Shown: positions 44,334 to 53,661, numbered from the stretch's first letter. The stretch: DNA of 64,000 nt from Pseudomonas sp. UBA1879 (GCF_002338065.1 NZ_DDHJ01000017.1:98556-162555), one strand, 5' to 3'. Notes: generated by a model not told the origin, from the letters alone. A program made the numbers and translations.

Positions 44334-45245
44334 CTACAACTCGATGCTCATGCCATCAAAGGCGACTTCAACCTCGCGGCGGGCCAGTTCGGCACGCTCG
44401 GGGGAGTCCTCATCAAGAATCGGGTTGGTGTTGTTGATGTGAATCAGCACCTTGCGCTGCGTCGGCAGTTTTTCCAGCACTTCCAGCATGCCGCCGGGGC
44501 CGTTCTGTGCCAGGTGGCCCATCTCTGTACCCGTGCGGGTGCCTACGCCGCGACGCTTCATCTCGTCGTCGTCCCACATCGTGCCGTCTACCAACAGACA
44601 GTCGGCGCCGCTCATTTTCTCCATGAGGGCGTCGTCGACTTTGCCCAGGCCTGGTGCATAAAACAGCTTGCCGCCGCTCCGTGTATCTTCGACCAGCAAG
44701 CCAATGTTATCGCCGGGGTGTGGGTCGAATCGGTGGGGCGAGTAGGGCGGTGCGGCGCTGCGCAGAGGAAAAGGCGTAAACCGCAGGTTAGGGCAGGCGG
44801 GGATGACGAAGCTGCCCCCCAGCTCGATGCGATTCCAGACCAAGCCGCCGTTCCAGTGCTTGAGCATGTTGAACAGCGGAAACCCTGTGGTCAGGTCCTC
44901 GTGAACCATGTCCGTGCACCAGACCTGGTGCGGGCAACCTTCGCGCAGACTCAGCAGGCCTGTGGTGTGATCGATCTGGCTGTCCATCAGGACGATGGCA
45001 CTGATGCCGGTGTCGCGCAGACCACGATTCGGCTGCATGGGCGCAAAGCCTTGAAGCTGCGCGCGGATGTCGGGAGACGCATTGCACAAGACCCAATTCA
45101 CGCCGTCATCTGACAAGGCGATGGACGACTGAGTGCGCGCCTGAGCCCTCAGGCTACCCTCGCGGAAGCCTGCGCAGTTGACGCAGTTGCAATTCCACTG
45201 AGGAAAACCGCCGCCTGCCGCCGAGCCGAGAATCTGGATGTGCAT
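44334..45245 (-). CDS. pqqB: PQQ biosynthesis protein PqqB
   Basis: A 303-residue metallo-beta-lactamase-fold oxygenase that hydroxylates the Glu-Tyr intermediate. The start MHIQILGSAAGGGFPQWNCNC, with Cys-rich zinc site CNCVNC, and LMDSQIDHTTGLLSLREG, LLVDGTMWDDDE and HINNTNPILDEDSPER are the family hallmarks. The start ATG follows about 120 bp after pqqA, beyond an attenuating terminator. Confidence 0.96.
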   Translation of the reverse strand: MHIQILGSAAGGGFPQWNCNCVNCAGFREGSLRAQARTQSSIALSDDGVNWVLCNASPDIRAQLQGFAPMQPNRGLRDTGISAIVLMDSQIDHTTGLLSLREGCPHQVWCTDMVHEDLTTGFPLFNMLKHWNGGLVWNRIELGGSFVIPACPNLRFTPFPLRSAAPPYSPHRFDPHPGDNIGLLVEDTRSGGKLFYAPGLGKVDDALMEKMSGADCLLVDGTMWDDDEMKRRGVGTRTGTEMGHLAQNGPGGMLEVLEKLPTQRKVLIHINNTNPILDEDSPERAELARREVEVAFDGMSIEL

Positions 45246-45323
45246 GTGTACTCCGTACCAAAGAGGGCTGTGCTGCCCGAAGACGTGCTGAACGCCACGC
45301 CTGAAAATCTTTAATCCTGTAAC

Positions 45324-45352
45324 AAAAAAGCCCCGGCGAACCGAGGCTTTTC
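45324..45352 (-). terminator. Terminator/attenuator between pqqA and pqqB
   Basis: On the minus strand AAAAGCCTCGG-TTCG-CCGGGGCTTTTTT. It fits the known need for more PqqA peptide than enzymes. Confidence 0.85.
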
Positions 45353-45364
45353 ATCGCGCAACCA

Positions 45365-45439
45365 TCAACGGCTAGCGAAATACATGGTGACTTCAAAGCC
45401 GATACGCAGATCGGTGTAAGCAGGTTTAGTCCACGACAT
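45365..45439 (-). CDS. pqqA: PQQ precursor peptide PqqA
   Basis: A 24-residue precursor peptide. The Glu and Tyr that become PQQ are Glu16 and Tyr20, in the required E-x3-Y spacing (FEVTMYF). The start sequence [14 protein letters not shown] is typical. ATG 45439 follows a GGAGTTTCCT leader. The gene sits after pqqF and is followed by a terminator hairpin before pqqB. Confidence 0.96.
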
Positions 45440-45613
45440 AGGAAACTCCTTCCGGGTGAATGCAGCGGTGGGTAGGTACATCTTTAGTACACCTGCAAGA
45501 GGAGACGTTCAAATGCTTAGGCAGCTATGTTACTAAAAATATCGCAGGGCCAATGATGAAAGTTCGGAGAAAGCGTTTTGCATCTCAGGCAATGATCGTA
45601 GGCCTTTGCGTCC

Positions 45614-48049
45614 CTATCTGCCTGGCCCGGCGCGGTTGGATAGGCACAATAGAGGGGTGCAAGACAGCGCTACCCTTTTCGCGGCGTCCAATATGTCTTC
45701 TCGATGAAGATGTGCAAATGAATGTTGCAGACGAGCGACGTAGTCGGCGCCGTGCCCTGCAAGGTGCGCCTGCCACAACATTTCGGCAGAGGTTTGAAAG
45801 TCCATGACGGCAGGGTCGAGCTGGTTCTGTAGCGCGAGGAGTTGCGCCGGTACATCAGCGGTTTCGATTTGCGCTGGTAACGTGTTCATGAACGTCTTGA
45901 TGTGTTCCACCAATTGCGACGCGCTGACGCTGGGGGATTGCACGCCAAACAACATCCCGCCATGCCCGGCAATCTGTCGGAAACCACTGAATACCGCGTA
46001 GCCCAACTGCAGTTCGACGCGAAGGCGTTGGTAGAAAGGTGCCTGCGTCAAATGTGAGAAAAATCGCCAGGCCGCTTCATCTTCGATGCTGTTTGTCGGC
46101 GTCGGGTAAAACATCAGCACAGCATCTTCGGACGATTCTGACGTCTCGATTTGCCAACGTTGATCCGCGGCCTGCAGCGCGGCAGACGCCGAATGATGTT
46201 CGGGGATGCCCGGAATACGCGTCAGCGCGAGGGCTAATGGTCCTCGGTCATTGTGTGGGAATCCAGCGGCAAACCCCGTCCAACGCGCGTTTGACCAGAT
46301 GCTTCGCAGGTCGATCGATTCCTTGCCGACTGGGCTGTTCAAAAAATGATCAGGCAAGGTCTTGAGCAATTGGCGAATCGGAATCGGCGCGGGCTCGCGG
46401 CTTGGCGCTGCGTAACGGGCGAGGGATTCATCAGACGGTTCGCCAAGGAGTGTCAGCCCTTGCTCCAAGATGGCCGGGAAAGGGTCGGCGAAACCGCTCA
46501 GTTTGAGTTGCCAGTAAGGGCCGTACGCTTCAAACGCCAGCGTGACGCCCGCCTGTTGTGCGTCGGCAATGAGAGGCTTGAGGCTTTCGACGAGCATGCG
46601 ATGCAACGTGGGCTGCGGTGAGGGGAGCGTCCAGCGCAAGTAAATCGTGGCTTCGCCGATGGCTGGGAGAGCATCGCTGACGGTCAGTGCAGGCGGTAAC
46701 GACACAGCGGTTTCGGGCGTCTCGCTTTCGCGCAAGAACGGGTTGGGACTGGGCAGGTGCCAAGTGACGTCATTGATAGCGGCGGGGCTGATGGGGTACA
46801 GCAGGTGGCTTGGCGTGAGTTGATCAAGCAGCGCGTCAATGGCTTCGGCTTGCACGCCCGAGGGTGCGTGACCCGCACTGTAATGCCTCGCAAGGGCGAG
46901 GGCGTTGCTGACGTCCATATGCCGCTGTTGCAGCCGCTCGTATTCGTCAAGCAGTGCGGGGTAGTTCGCTTTGAAGAACGTCAGCCAATTGAAGATCAGG
47001 CCGTAGATGTGCGTGGCTTGCACCGACGTTTTCGCGAGCACGCTCACTCCTGCAGGCGGCTGCAGGTGATCTGTAGGAGTGGAATCGCTCGCGATGGCGT
47101 CAGCAAGCGCAATCTCGATCTCGAACAAGACTTGTCCGGCAAACGCATACACCACATGAGCCTTCAGCGACTCAATCAGCCCTCGTTCCCGCAGTTGCGC
47201 CACCAACCCGCCCGGCTGCGCATTGTTCACCCAGGTGCAAAGAAATACCGCCGCCTGTTCGTGTCCCTGCGGCAGGCCTTCGCACGCGAACATCAAATGC
47301 ATCTGACGCGGCTCATCTTCGCTCGGCGACTCACCGGCTTGCTTATGCATCAATGCAGGCGGTTTCTGCTGTTCGACCCTACGGCCGGCAGGGAAAACGC
47401 GGCCAAATGTTGTCGCCATTGCCTGCAATTCTTCCAGCGTCTGCGGGCCGGCAAGGCTCAGGGTCATCTGACCGGCCTGATAGAACGTTTGGTAGAAATC
47501 CTGCAACGCCCGCTGAAACGCCGGACGTGGAACGGGGAGGCTGAAGCGATTGCCCGCATGAAACCCGCGCAGCGGGTGCAGGGCCGAGAGCGGCTGAAGG
47601 CGTTTCAGGTGATCGCGAGACCCATCGTCGCGCGACCATGCGATGAATTCCGCGTGCAGCACCTCTCGTTCGCGCAACTGGTCGGCCAGGCGCAGGCGCG
47701 GATGAGCGAGCATGTCGCACAGCCGCTCCACCCCCGCATTGAACAGCGGCGGAGCCAACTCGAAGAAGAAATCGGTGGTGCGCTCGCGTGTGCTGGCGTT
47801 CACCTGCCCGCCGTGGCGCTGCACGTAGGCCATCAGATTCTGATCTGCGGGAAACCGCTCTGTGCCCAAGAAGAAAAGATGCTCAAGAAAGTGCGCCAAG
47901 CCGGGCCATTGTGTCGGCACATCATGACTGCCCGCCGCCACCCGCAACGCCGCTGCACAACGCTTCAGGCGCGGCGCGGAACACAGCACCACTCGCAAGC
48001 CGTTGGGCAAGGTCAGAGAACGATGGGTGGTTGAATCGGGCACCGGCAT
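45614..48049 (-). CDS. pqqF: PQQ biosynthesis M16 metalloprotease PqqF, with REP insertion
   Basis: An 811-residue zinc protease of the M16 (pitrilysin) family, believed to cut PqqA. The inverted zinc motif is HFLEH (His53, Glu56, His57) in WPGLAHFLEHLFFLGT, with a downstream Glu in TRERTTDFFFE. Two pairs of M16 domains are visible. Between residues about 317 and 340 the protein is encoded by a REP pair (47030-47098), giving SDSTPTDHLQPPAGVSVLAKTS, a segment with no family character, yet the frame stays open. It starts about 170 bp upstream of pqqA on the same strand. Confidence 0.92.
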   Translation of the reverse strand: MPVPDSTTHRSLTLPNGLRVVLCSAPRLKRCAAALRVAAGSHDVPTQWPGLAHFLEHLFFLGTERFPADQNLMAYVQRHGGQVNASTRERTTDFFFELAPPLFNAGVERLCDMLAHPRLRLADQLREREVLHAEFIAWSRDDGSRDHLKRLQPLSALHPLRGFHAGNRFSLPVPRPAFQRALQDFYQTFYQAGQMTLSLAGPQTLEELQAMATTFGRVFPAGRRVEQQKPPALMHKQAGESPSEDEPRQMHLMFACEGLPQGHEQAAVFLCTWVNNAQPGGLVAQLRERGLIESLKAHVVYAFAGQVLFEIEIALADAIASDSTPTDHLQPPAGVSVLAKTSVQATHIYGLIFNWLTFFKANYPALLDEYERLQQRHMDVSNALALARHYSAGHAPSGVQAEAIDALLDQLTPSHLLYPISPAAINDVTWHLPSPNPFLRESETPETAVSLPPALTVSDALPAIGEATIYLRWTLPSPQPTLHRMLVESLKPLIADAQQAGVTLAFEAYGPYWQLKLSGFADPFPAILEQGLTLLGEPSDESLARYAAPSREPAPIPIRQLLKTLPDHFLNSPVGKESIDLRSIWSNARWTGFAAGFPHNDRGPLALALTRIPGIPEHHSASAALQAADQRWQIETSESSEDAVLMFYPTPTNSIEDEAAWRFFSHLTQAPFYQRLRVELQLGYAVFSGFRQIAGHGGMLFGVQSPSVSASQLVEHIKTFMNTLPAQIETADVPAQLLALQNQLDPAVMDFQTSAEMLWQAHLAGHGADYVARLQHSFAHLHREDILDAAKRVALSCTPLLCLSNRAGPGR
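47030..47098. repeat. REP pair inside the pqqF coding sequence
   Basis: Inverted copy at 47030-47055 (TTCGCGAGCACGCTCACTCC) and forward copy at 47070-47098 (GGAGTGGAATCGCTCGCGATGG), in frame within pqqF. Confidence 0.85.
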
Positions 48050-48127
48050 GAAGATATCCGCGATAGCGTAGGAAAGTGATTCGTCATGCTAGCGGATTGT
48101 AGAGATTCGGGTGTAGCCACCCAGTAG

Positions 48128-48224
48128 CTGTGGGAGTGAGCTTGCGCACGAAGGCTTACTCTCGTTCGTTGAGTCTGTTGGAGATGTACCGGCCCATTCG
48201 TGAGCGAAGGCACTCCCACAGAAG
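48128..48224. repeat. REP pair (family A variant)
   Basis: Forward copy 48129-48155 (GAGTGAGCTTGCGCACGAA) and inverted copy about 48196-48224, between pqqF and davA. Confidence 0.8.
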
Positions 48225-48253
48225 GCAAGTGGCCAGAGGAGCACAACCGCCTT

Positions 48254-49054
48254 TCAGTTTTTGGCCAACCCCGAATAAAACCCCGGCCGCCGATCCTTGA
48301 AGTAAGTGTTGATCGCCTGCGACTCGCTCATCACCTGCCGATCCAGATCGGCAATGACCAACGCCTCTTCATGTCCCGCGCGCCCGATCTGTTTGCCATC
48401 CGGCGCGCAAATGCTGCTCAGTCCGCAGTACTGAATTTGGCCTTCGCTGCCGCAGTAATTCGCGTACACCAGATAACACTGGTTCTCGAACGCCCGGGCC
48501 CGAACGGTGACTTCACAGACGAAATCGTAGGGGGCCATGTTGGCGGTTGGCACCAGAATCAGGTCGACGCCCGATAACGCCAGACGCCGTGTGTTCTCGG
48601 GAAATTCCACGTCGTAGCAAATCAGAAATCCGAGCTTCCAGCCGTTGAATTCCACCACCGGAAAATGCTCGTCGCCTGCGCTGAACATCGACTTATCCAG
48701 GTCGCCGTATAGATGCGTCTTACGGTAGTTGCAGCGAGATGACCCTTGCGCGTCGATCAACTGTACGGCGTTATAGACACGCCCTTCGGCACTCAACTCG
48801 GGATAGCCATACAGAATGGCAATGCCGTTTTCTTTGGCGATGTCGGCAATCGCCTGAGCGGCAGGCCCATCGCAGGGCTGCGCCAGGTCGTGAGCGGCCT
48901 GTGCGCCGATGTTGTAGCCGCTCAGGTACATCTCCGGAAGCACCAACAGCGCGGCGCCCTGTTTAGCCGCTTCCGTCGCTTGTGTCCGGAGCCGCGACAG
49001 ATTGCCACTCACGTCCAATGGCACAGGCGGGCATTGATACAGGGCAACGCGCAT
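48254..49054 (-). CDS. davA: 5-aminopentanamidase (delta-aminovaleramidase) DavA
   Basis: A 266-residue nitrilase-superfamily hydrolase that converts 5-aminopentanamide to 5-aminovalerate, the second step of the aminovalerate lysine pathway. The catalytic triad is visible: Glu41 in LVLPEMYLSGY, Lys in YRKTHLYGDLD and Cys in LGFLICYDVEFPE. ATG 49054 follows AAGGAG. It lies ten bases after davB, so the two are one operon. Confidence 0.93.
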   Translation of the reverse strand: MRVALYQCPPVPLDVSGNLSRLRTQATEAAKQGAALLVLPEMYLSGYNIGAQAAHDLAQPCDGPAAQAIADIAKENGIAILYGYPELSAEGRVYNAVQLIDAQGSSRCNYRKTHLYGDLDKSMFSAGDEHFPVVEFNGWKLGFLICYDVEFPENTRRLALSGVDLILVPTANMAPYDFVCEVTVRARAFENQCYLVYANYCGSEGQIQYCGLSSICAPDGKQIGRAGHEEALVIADLDRQVMSESQAINTYFKDRRPGFYSGLAKN

Positions 49055-49064
49055 GGCGGTCTCC

Positions 49065-50759
49065 TTATTCGGGTAGCACGATGGGGCCGATTTCGTGGAA
49101 CACATCGCCCGGCCCTGGGTTCTCGGCGTGGGTCTTGCCGCCGAAATGGGTCATGATGCCCCACACCGCATTGAGCGAGGTCTGCACTGCGCCCTCTACC
49201 CAGGCGGGTGTCCAGGACACGTCGTCGCCCGCGATGAAAATGCCGCGTTGCTCGTCAGGCATGTCCTTTTGCATGAAGTGCGCGTACATCCGCTGGTTGT
49301 AGCGATAGTGGCCTGGCAGCGCGCCTTTGAATGCGCCGAGGAAATGCGGGTCAGCTTCCCACGACACGGTGATCGGATCTCCGATGATGCGCGCGGCGAT
49401 ATCCACCTTTGGGTAGATCTTTTTCAAAGCGCCGAGCGCCAGGCTCACGCGTTTTTCCACCGGGTGCGGCAGCATTTTCAGCGCGTCGCTCATCCACGAG
49501 TACGACAGACAAATTACTCCCGGCTTCTCGGTGCCGTTGGAATAGGTGCCGTTATCGAACAGGTAGGTGCCGCGCGTCAGGCGGTCAGTGAGGGTCATGC
49601 TCATCTGGTCGCGACCGGTTTCCGGGTCTTTGTCTTTCCAGAAGGGGCGATCGACCATTACGAAGGTTTTCGACGACTGCATGTAGCGGGTGCGGTCCAG
49701 CGCCATCCACATCTTTTGCGAGAACAGCGACTCTTCGCATTCGATCTGTGTGGTCAGCAGCCAGCTCTGGCAGGTGGCTAGCACGGCGTCGTAGTGACGG
49801 GTGTCGCCCCAATTGTCAGTGACCGCGAACTGGCCGTCGGCGGCGCGGGCGATGCGTTTGACCCCGGTGCGGGGGGCGCCGTGATGCAGGGTGGAGAGGC
49901 TGGTGCCTTCAGGCCAGTGAGCACAACGCTCCGGCGCATGCCGCCAGATGCCCAGCGGCACTTGCTCGACGCCGCCGACAATCAGGTGCTGGTGATCGTC
50001 GCAGTTGGTCATGACCACGCGAAAGATTTCCAGCATCGAGTTCGGGAAGTCCGAGTCCCAGCCGCCCGTGCCGAAGCCGACCTGGCCGAACACTTCACGG
50101 TGATAGAACGAAAGTTTTGCGAAAGCTTTGGACGTGGCGACGAAGTCGTAAAAGGTGCGGTCGTCCCACAGCGGGACGAGCTTGTCCCACAGCTCTTTCA
50201 AACGCGGCACATCACGATCACGAATGGCTTGCTGAATGTCGGCGAACTGCGCGCCATCTTCCAGGGCGTCCGCCCAGGCGTCAGCCACTTCCTGAAACAG
50301 CGCAGGCAAATCTGACAGCTTCTGTGCGTAATGCGTCGTGCCTTCCAGATCGATCACCGTGCTGCCAGACGCTGCGGTCAACGGGTTGGGGAAGGGCTTC
50401 GATTCAAGGCCGAGCTTGTCGACGTAGTGATAAAACGCGGTGGACGACACCGGAAAACGCATCCCGCCCAACTCGGCGATGATGCCCTCGGCGCCCTCGA
50501 ATTGTTGCGAGCGCAAACGACCGCCCATTTTTGAGGCTTCGTAAACCACCGGTTTGAGGCCCAGTTTCATCAGCTCGTAGGCAGCAACGAGTCCGGCAAT
50601 GCCTGCGCCGACGATCGCCACTTCTTTGCCGAGGTTGTCACTTGGAATACTGCCCAGCCCTGCGGGATGCTCAATCCAGTCGTCGAAGGCAAACGGGAAA
50701 TCCGGGCCAAAAATCGTGATCGGTTTTTTGCCGTCGGCGGGGTGGCGATTGTTCTTCAT
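49065..50759 (-). CDS. davB: L-lysine 2-monooxygenase DavB
   Basis: A 564-residue FAD amine oxidase-type monooxygenase, which turns lysine into 5-aminopentanamide with O2. FAD-binding VAIVGAGIAGLVAAYELMKLG is at 47-66, and ELGGMRFPVSSTAFYHYVDKLGL, QVGFGTGGWDSDFPNSMLE and GIFIAGDDVSWTPAWVEGAVQTS are characteristic of DavB over the plant-pathogen tryptophan monooxygenase IaaM, which it resembles distantly. Location next to pqqF matches other Pseudomonas. An insert TYSNGTEK near residue 416 is slightly longer than I expect. Confidence 0.94.
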   Translation of the reverse strand: MKNNRHPADGKKPITIFGPDFPFAFDDWIEHPAGLGSIPSDNLGKEVAIVGAGIAGLVAAYELMKLGLKPVVYEASKMGGRLRSQQFEGAEGIIAELGGMRFPVSSTAFYHYVDKLGLESKPFPNPLTAASGSTVIDLEGTTHYAQKLSDLPALFQEVADAWADALEDGAQFADIQQAIRDRDVPRLKELWDKLVPLWDDRTFYDFVATSKAFAKLSFYHREVFGQVGFGTGGWDSDFPNSMLEIFRVVMTNCDDHQHLIVGGVEQVPLGIWRHAPERCAHWPEGTSLSTLHHGAPRTGVKRIARAADGQFAVTDNWGDTRHYDAVLATCQSWLLTTQIECEESLFSQKMWMALDRTRYMQSSKTFVMVDRPFWKDKDPETGRDQMSMTLTDRLTRGTYLFDNGTYSNGTEKPGVICLSYSWMSDALKMLPHPVEKRVSLALGALKKIYPKVDIAARIIGDPITVSWEADPHFLGAFKGALPGHYRYNQRMYAHFMQKDMPDEQRGIFIAGDDVSWTPAWVEGAVQTSLNAVWGIMTHFGGKTHAENPGPGDVFHEIGPIVLPE

Positions 50760-50890
50760 GACTGACCTTAATCGGCTGTGGCGCGAAAGGGGAAAGTCTA
50801 GATAACAGTTGCGACGTTAATAAGACGCAAAGTGTCGTCGTTTCGTCGCGATTCTGTGCGATATGACGACTTCATACGTCGTAACGACCA

Positions 50891-51352
50891 TCAGACGGGC
50901 TGTCCACGATCAATTTTGCTGCTGAGGATGATTGAAGTCGTGGTCTTTTCCACACCGTCGACGCTGCCGATCAGGTCCAGCAATTGATCCAGCTGTTCAG
51001 GCGAATCGGTGCGCAACCAGGCGACGTAGTCGAACTCGCCGCTCACCGCGCACAGCTGCTGCACTTGGGCCAGGGCGCTCAAACGGCGCAACACTTCTTT
51101 GCCCGAGCGCGGTTGCACCGTGATGCCGACGTAGGCCTGCAACCCCCCGTCTACCACTCGCTGACTGAGACGCACGCCATAGCCGGTGATGATTTTCGCT
51201 CTCTCCAGACGGGCGAGACGCGAGGTGACAGTAGTTCGGGCAATGCCCAACTGGCGGGCGAGATTGGCGACCGGCTCCCGCGCATTGATTTGCAGCGCAG
51301 CGATCAACTGACGGTCGACGTCATCAAGGGCGGGTGGGCGTGAGTCGGACAA
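50891..51352 (-). CDS. Lrp/AsnC family transcriptional regulator, likely of davBA
   Basis: A 153-residue regulator: N-terminal helix-turn-helix (about 10-60; VDRQLIAALQINAREPVANLARQLGIARTTVTSRLARLERAKII) and C-terminal RAM/ACT ligand domain (about 70-150; YVGITVQPRSG, SGEFDYVAWLRTDSPEQLDQLLDLIGSVDGVEKTTTSIIL). It precedes davB on the same strand by about 130 bp and is the obvious candidate for a lysine sensor. An inverted repeat ACGAC-N7-GTCGT lies at 50866-50882, before davB. Confidence 0.9.
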   Translation of the reverse strand: MSDSRPPALDDVDRQLIAALQINAREPVANLARQLGIARTTVTSRLARLERAKIITGYGVRLSQRVVDGGLQAYVGITVQPRSGKEVLRRLSALAQVQQLCAVSGEFDYVAWLRTDSPEQLDQLLDLIGSVDGVEKTTTSIILSSKIDRGQPV

Positions 51353-51432
51353 GGGGAGATCTCCATCGGCAAGCGGGTGATGTTACCCGTTGCCGAGGAT
51401 GGATGGCAGGCTGCTACCGAAGGTCGGTGACG

Positions 51433-52200
51433 TTAGTGTTTGTAGTCCGGCGCCACGCGATCCAGCATTCTCAACAGCGCGGCCCAGGCAAAATCGACCG
51501 AATCCGCGTCGCTCAACTCACCTTCCGCCACCCCTTGGCCCGGCGCGTTGAACTGGCGCTCAGTGCGCACGCGTACGTCCTCCGGGGGTAAACGCAACGT
51601 GCCACCCGCCTGCGCCGCGATCTGAATTTCGCAGGCTTTTTCCAGGTAATACATGCGCAGGAACGCTTGCTTGACGCTGCTCCCGACGGTCAGCAAGCCG
51701 TGGTTGCGCAGGATCATGACCGAGTGATCGCCCAAGTCCGCCACCAGACGCTGCTGCTCACTGAAGTCCAGCGCGATGCCTTCATAGTCGTGATAGCCCA
51801 CGCGGCCATAGAACTCCATCGAAATCTGATTCACCGGCAGCAAGCCCTCCTCCTGCGCCGCCACTGCACAACCCGCCTTGGTGTGCGTATGAAGCACGCA
51901 TTGTGCGTCGTCCCGAGCCCGGTGGATCGCGCTGTGAATCACGAATCCCGCCGGGTTGACCGGGTACTGAGAGGCCTCGACCTTGTTGCCGTCGAGGTTG
52001 ATTTTCACCAGATTGGAGGCTGTGATTTCTTCGAACATCAGTCCATACGGGTTGATCAGGAAATGATGCTCAGGCCCCGGTATACGCAGGGACAGATGGG
52101 TGTAAATCAGATCGGTCATCTTGAAGTGTGCGATCAGGCGATAGCAGGCCGCCAGTTCCTGCCTGAGTTGCCATTCCTGCGGGCTGTACGCGTGTGTCAT
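51433..52200 (-). CDS. Class II aldolase/adducin family protein
   Basis: A 255-residue zinc aldolase-fold protein. Zinc ligands appear in CVLHTHTKAG (two His) and ILRNHGLLTVGSSV (His), and the phosphate/substrate loop is YTHLSLRIPG. Members act on sugar phosphates or decarboxylate 3-oxo acids; the substrate here is unknown. ATG 52200 follows GGAGGAAAC. It lies 32 bases after the ABC binding protein gene, so both are one operon. The neighbourhood of sugar-acid genes hints at carbohydrate acid metabolism. Confidence 0.85.
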   Translation of the reverse strand: MTHAYSPQEWQLRQELAACYRLIAHFKMTDLIYTHLSLRIPGPEHHFLINPYGLMFEEITASNLVKINLDGNKVEASQYPVNPAGFVIHSAIHRARDDAQCVLHTHTKAGCAVAAQEEGLLPVNQISMEFYGRVGYHDYEGIALDFSEQQRLVADLGDHSVMILRNHGLLTVGSSVKQAFLRMYYLEKACEIQIAAQAGGTLRLPPEDVRVRTERQFNAPGQGVAEGELSDADSVDFAWAALLRMLDRVAPDYKH

Positions 52201-52232
52201 GTTTCCTCCGAGGGTGTCGGTCACTGGCCTAT

Positions 52233-53276
52233 TCAGCGTGCGAGCCAGGCATTCAGGCGTTCTTCCAACTCTTCACCGTGATCGACCCAGAACTCGATAT
52301 TCAACGGCACTGCGACGGCCATGTTTTGCGGCGAAGTCGGAATCCACGGGGCTTTGCTCGGGTCCAGTTTGTCGCTCAGGGCCTTATTGGTCACGCCATA
52401 GGCAATGGCTTGAGAAAAGGCTTGCTGCGGCACCGGATCGTTGGCGTAGGTGATGAATTTGTTCGCCGCGTCCTTGTGCTGCGAGCCTTTGACGATGGTC
52501 CAGTAATCCATGCTGTAGAGCGAGCCTTTCCAGATCGGCGCCACTTTCAGGCCTTCGCTGGCCGCCACTGCACCGCGCCCGCTGAAAGTGGTGGTCATGA
52601 CGATGTCGCCCGACGCCAGCCATTGCATCGGTTGCGAGCCAGCTTCCCACCACTGGATGTAGGGTTTGAGTTTGTCCAACTTGGCGAATGCACGATCGAC
52701 GCCAGCCGGAGTACTCAACACTTTGTAGACATCGGCGGGGGCTACGCCATCCGCCAGCAGTGCGTACTCGAGGGTGTACATGGCGCCTTTGCGCAGGCCG
52801 CGTTTGCCAGGGTATTTGTCGGTGTCCCAGAAATCCGCCCAGCTTGAAGGCACCGTTTTGACTTTGTCGGTGGCGTACACCAGCGGCATGCCCCAGACCA
52901 GCGCCGCAGAGCCACATTCTTGCTGGGCGCCTTCTATCAATGACTGGCCGCCCGCCAGCTTCGGCCATTCCAGCTTCTCGAACAGTCCCTCGGCGCACCC
53001 ACGCTCAAGGTCCGGGGCTTCGACTTGCACAACGTCCCAGTCCGCGTGCCCGGTTTCGGCCATCACCTTGATCTTGGCCATTTCCCCGTTGTATTCGGTC
53101 TGCACCACGCTCACGCCTGCTTTTTTGGCGAAGGGCTCGAAGAGGGTGGTGTTCTGAATCTTCTGCGCCGCACCGCCGAAGCCCACGATCACCAGGTTTT
53201 CGGCGGCGAATGCGGACAAAGGAGCAAGCATCAATACCGCACATGCAATTTTCAGTTTCTTACTGTTCATCGACAT
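52233..53276 (-). CDS. ABC transporter substrate-binding protein, PotD/spermidine-putrescine-like
   Basis: A 347-residue periplasmic binding protein with signal peptide (MSMNSKKLKIACAVLMLAPLSAFA, cleavage after residue 24). The body has LVIVGFGGAAQKIQNTTLFEPFAKKAGVSVVQ, ADWDVVQVEAPDLERGC, SWADFWDTDKYPGKRGLRKG and KGSQHKDAANKFITYANDPVPQQAFSQA, as in extracellular solute-binding family 1 proteins for polyamine or opine-like ligands. No permease or ATPase is adjacent, so it is an orphan. It is divergent from the XRE-cupin regulator across an AT-rich 385-bp gap. Confidence 0.87.
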   Translation of the reverse strand: MSMNSKKLKIACAVLMLAPLSAFAAENLVIVGFGGAAQKIQNTTLFEPFAKKAGVSVVQTEYNGEMAKIKVMAETGHADWDVVQVEAPDLERGCAEGLFEKLEWPKLAGGQSLIEGAQQECGSAALVWGMPLVYATDKVKTVPSSWADFWDTDKYPGKRGLRKGAMYTLEYALLADGVAPADVYKVLSTPAGVDRAFAKLDKLKPYIQWWEAGSQPMQWLASGDIVMTTTFSGRGAVAASEGLKVAPIWKGSLYSMDYWTIVKGSQHKDAANKFITYANDPVPQQAFSQAIAYGVTNKALSDKLDPSKAPWIPTSPQNMAVAVPLNIEFWVDHGEELEERLNAWLAR

Positions 53277-53524
53277 TTTTCCTTACGGCCGTAGGGCTCT
53301 TTTTTCGCAGACGAAGGCGCACAAGGGCGTACCCCGGCTGCACAGGGGTAAACGGATAGAAACAGGCAATGGTTTGAAAAACGGGAAAGCAAGGCTGCAC
53401 ATGTGTGACGACGGACCCGCCGTCCGCAGGGTGTTCATTTTTGTTTTAGGCCCGCGAAACTGACAGCGGGGTGCCTAGAGACTAATCCACGGTTTATGAA
53501 AAAAGAAGATCACAATGATTTTTT

Positions 53525-53551
53525 AGTGAAAAAAATAGCTAAATTTTCACT
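53525..53551. promoter_or_regulatory. Inverted repeat in the divergent binding-protein/regulator gap
   Basis: AGTGAAAA and TTTTCACT arms with an 11-base spacer containing TAGCTA, in an AT-rich stretch. Candidate operator; the rest of the gap (53277-53661) shows no gene. Confidence 0.45.
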
Positions 53552-53661
53552 TCGCCCAAAAATCGATCCCAGTGCCTTGTGCGGATCGACTTTTTTCAGC
53601 CTCAGCCGCTTAAACTGCGCCACGTTTGGCGGACCTCGCACACAGGTATCGGAGCAGCACG

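Noticed and set aside
49065..50759. IaaM tryptophan 2-monooxygenase (auxin synthesis)
   Set aside because: The protein fits lysine monooxygenase DavB throughout, and davA follows; no iaaH amidase is present.
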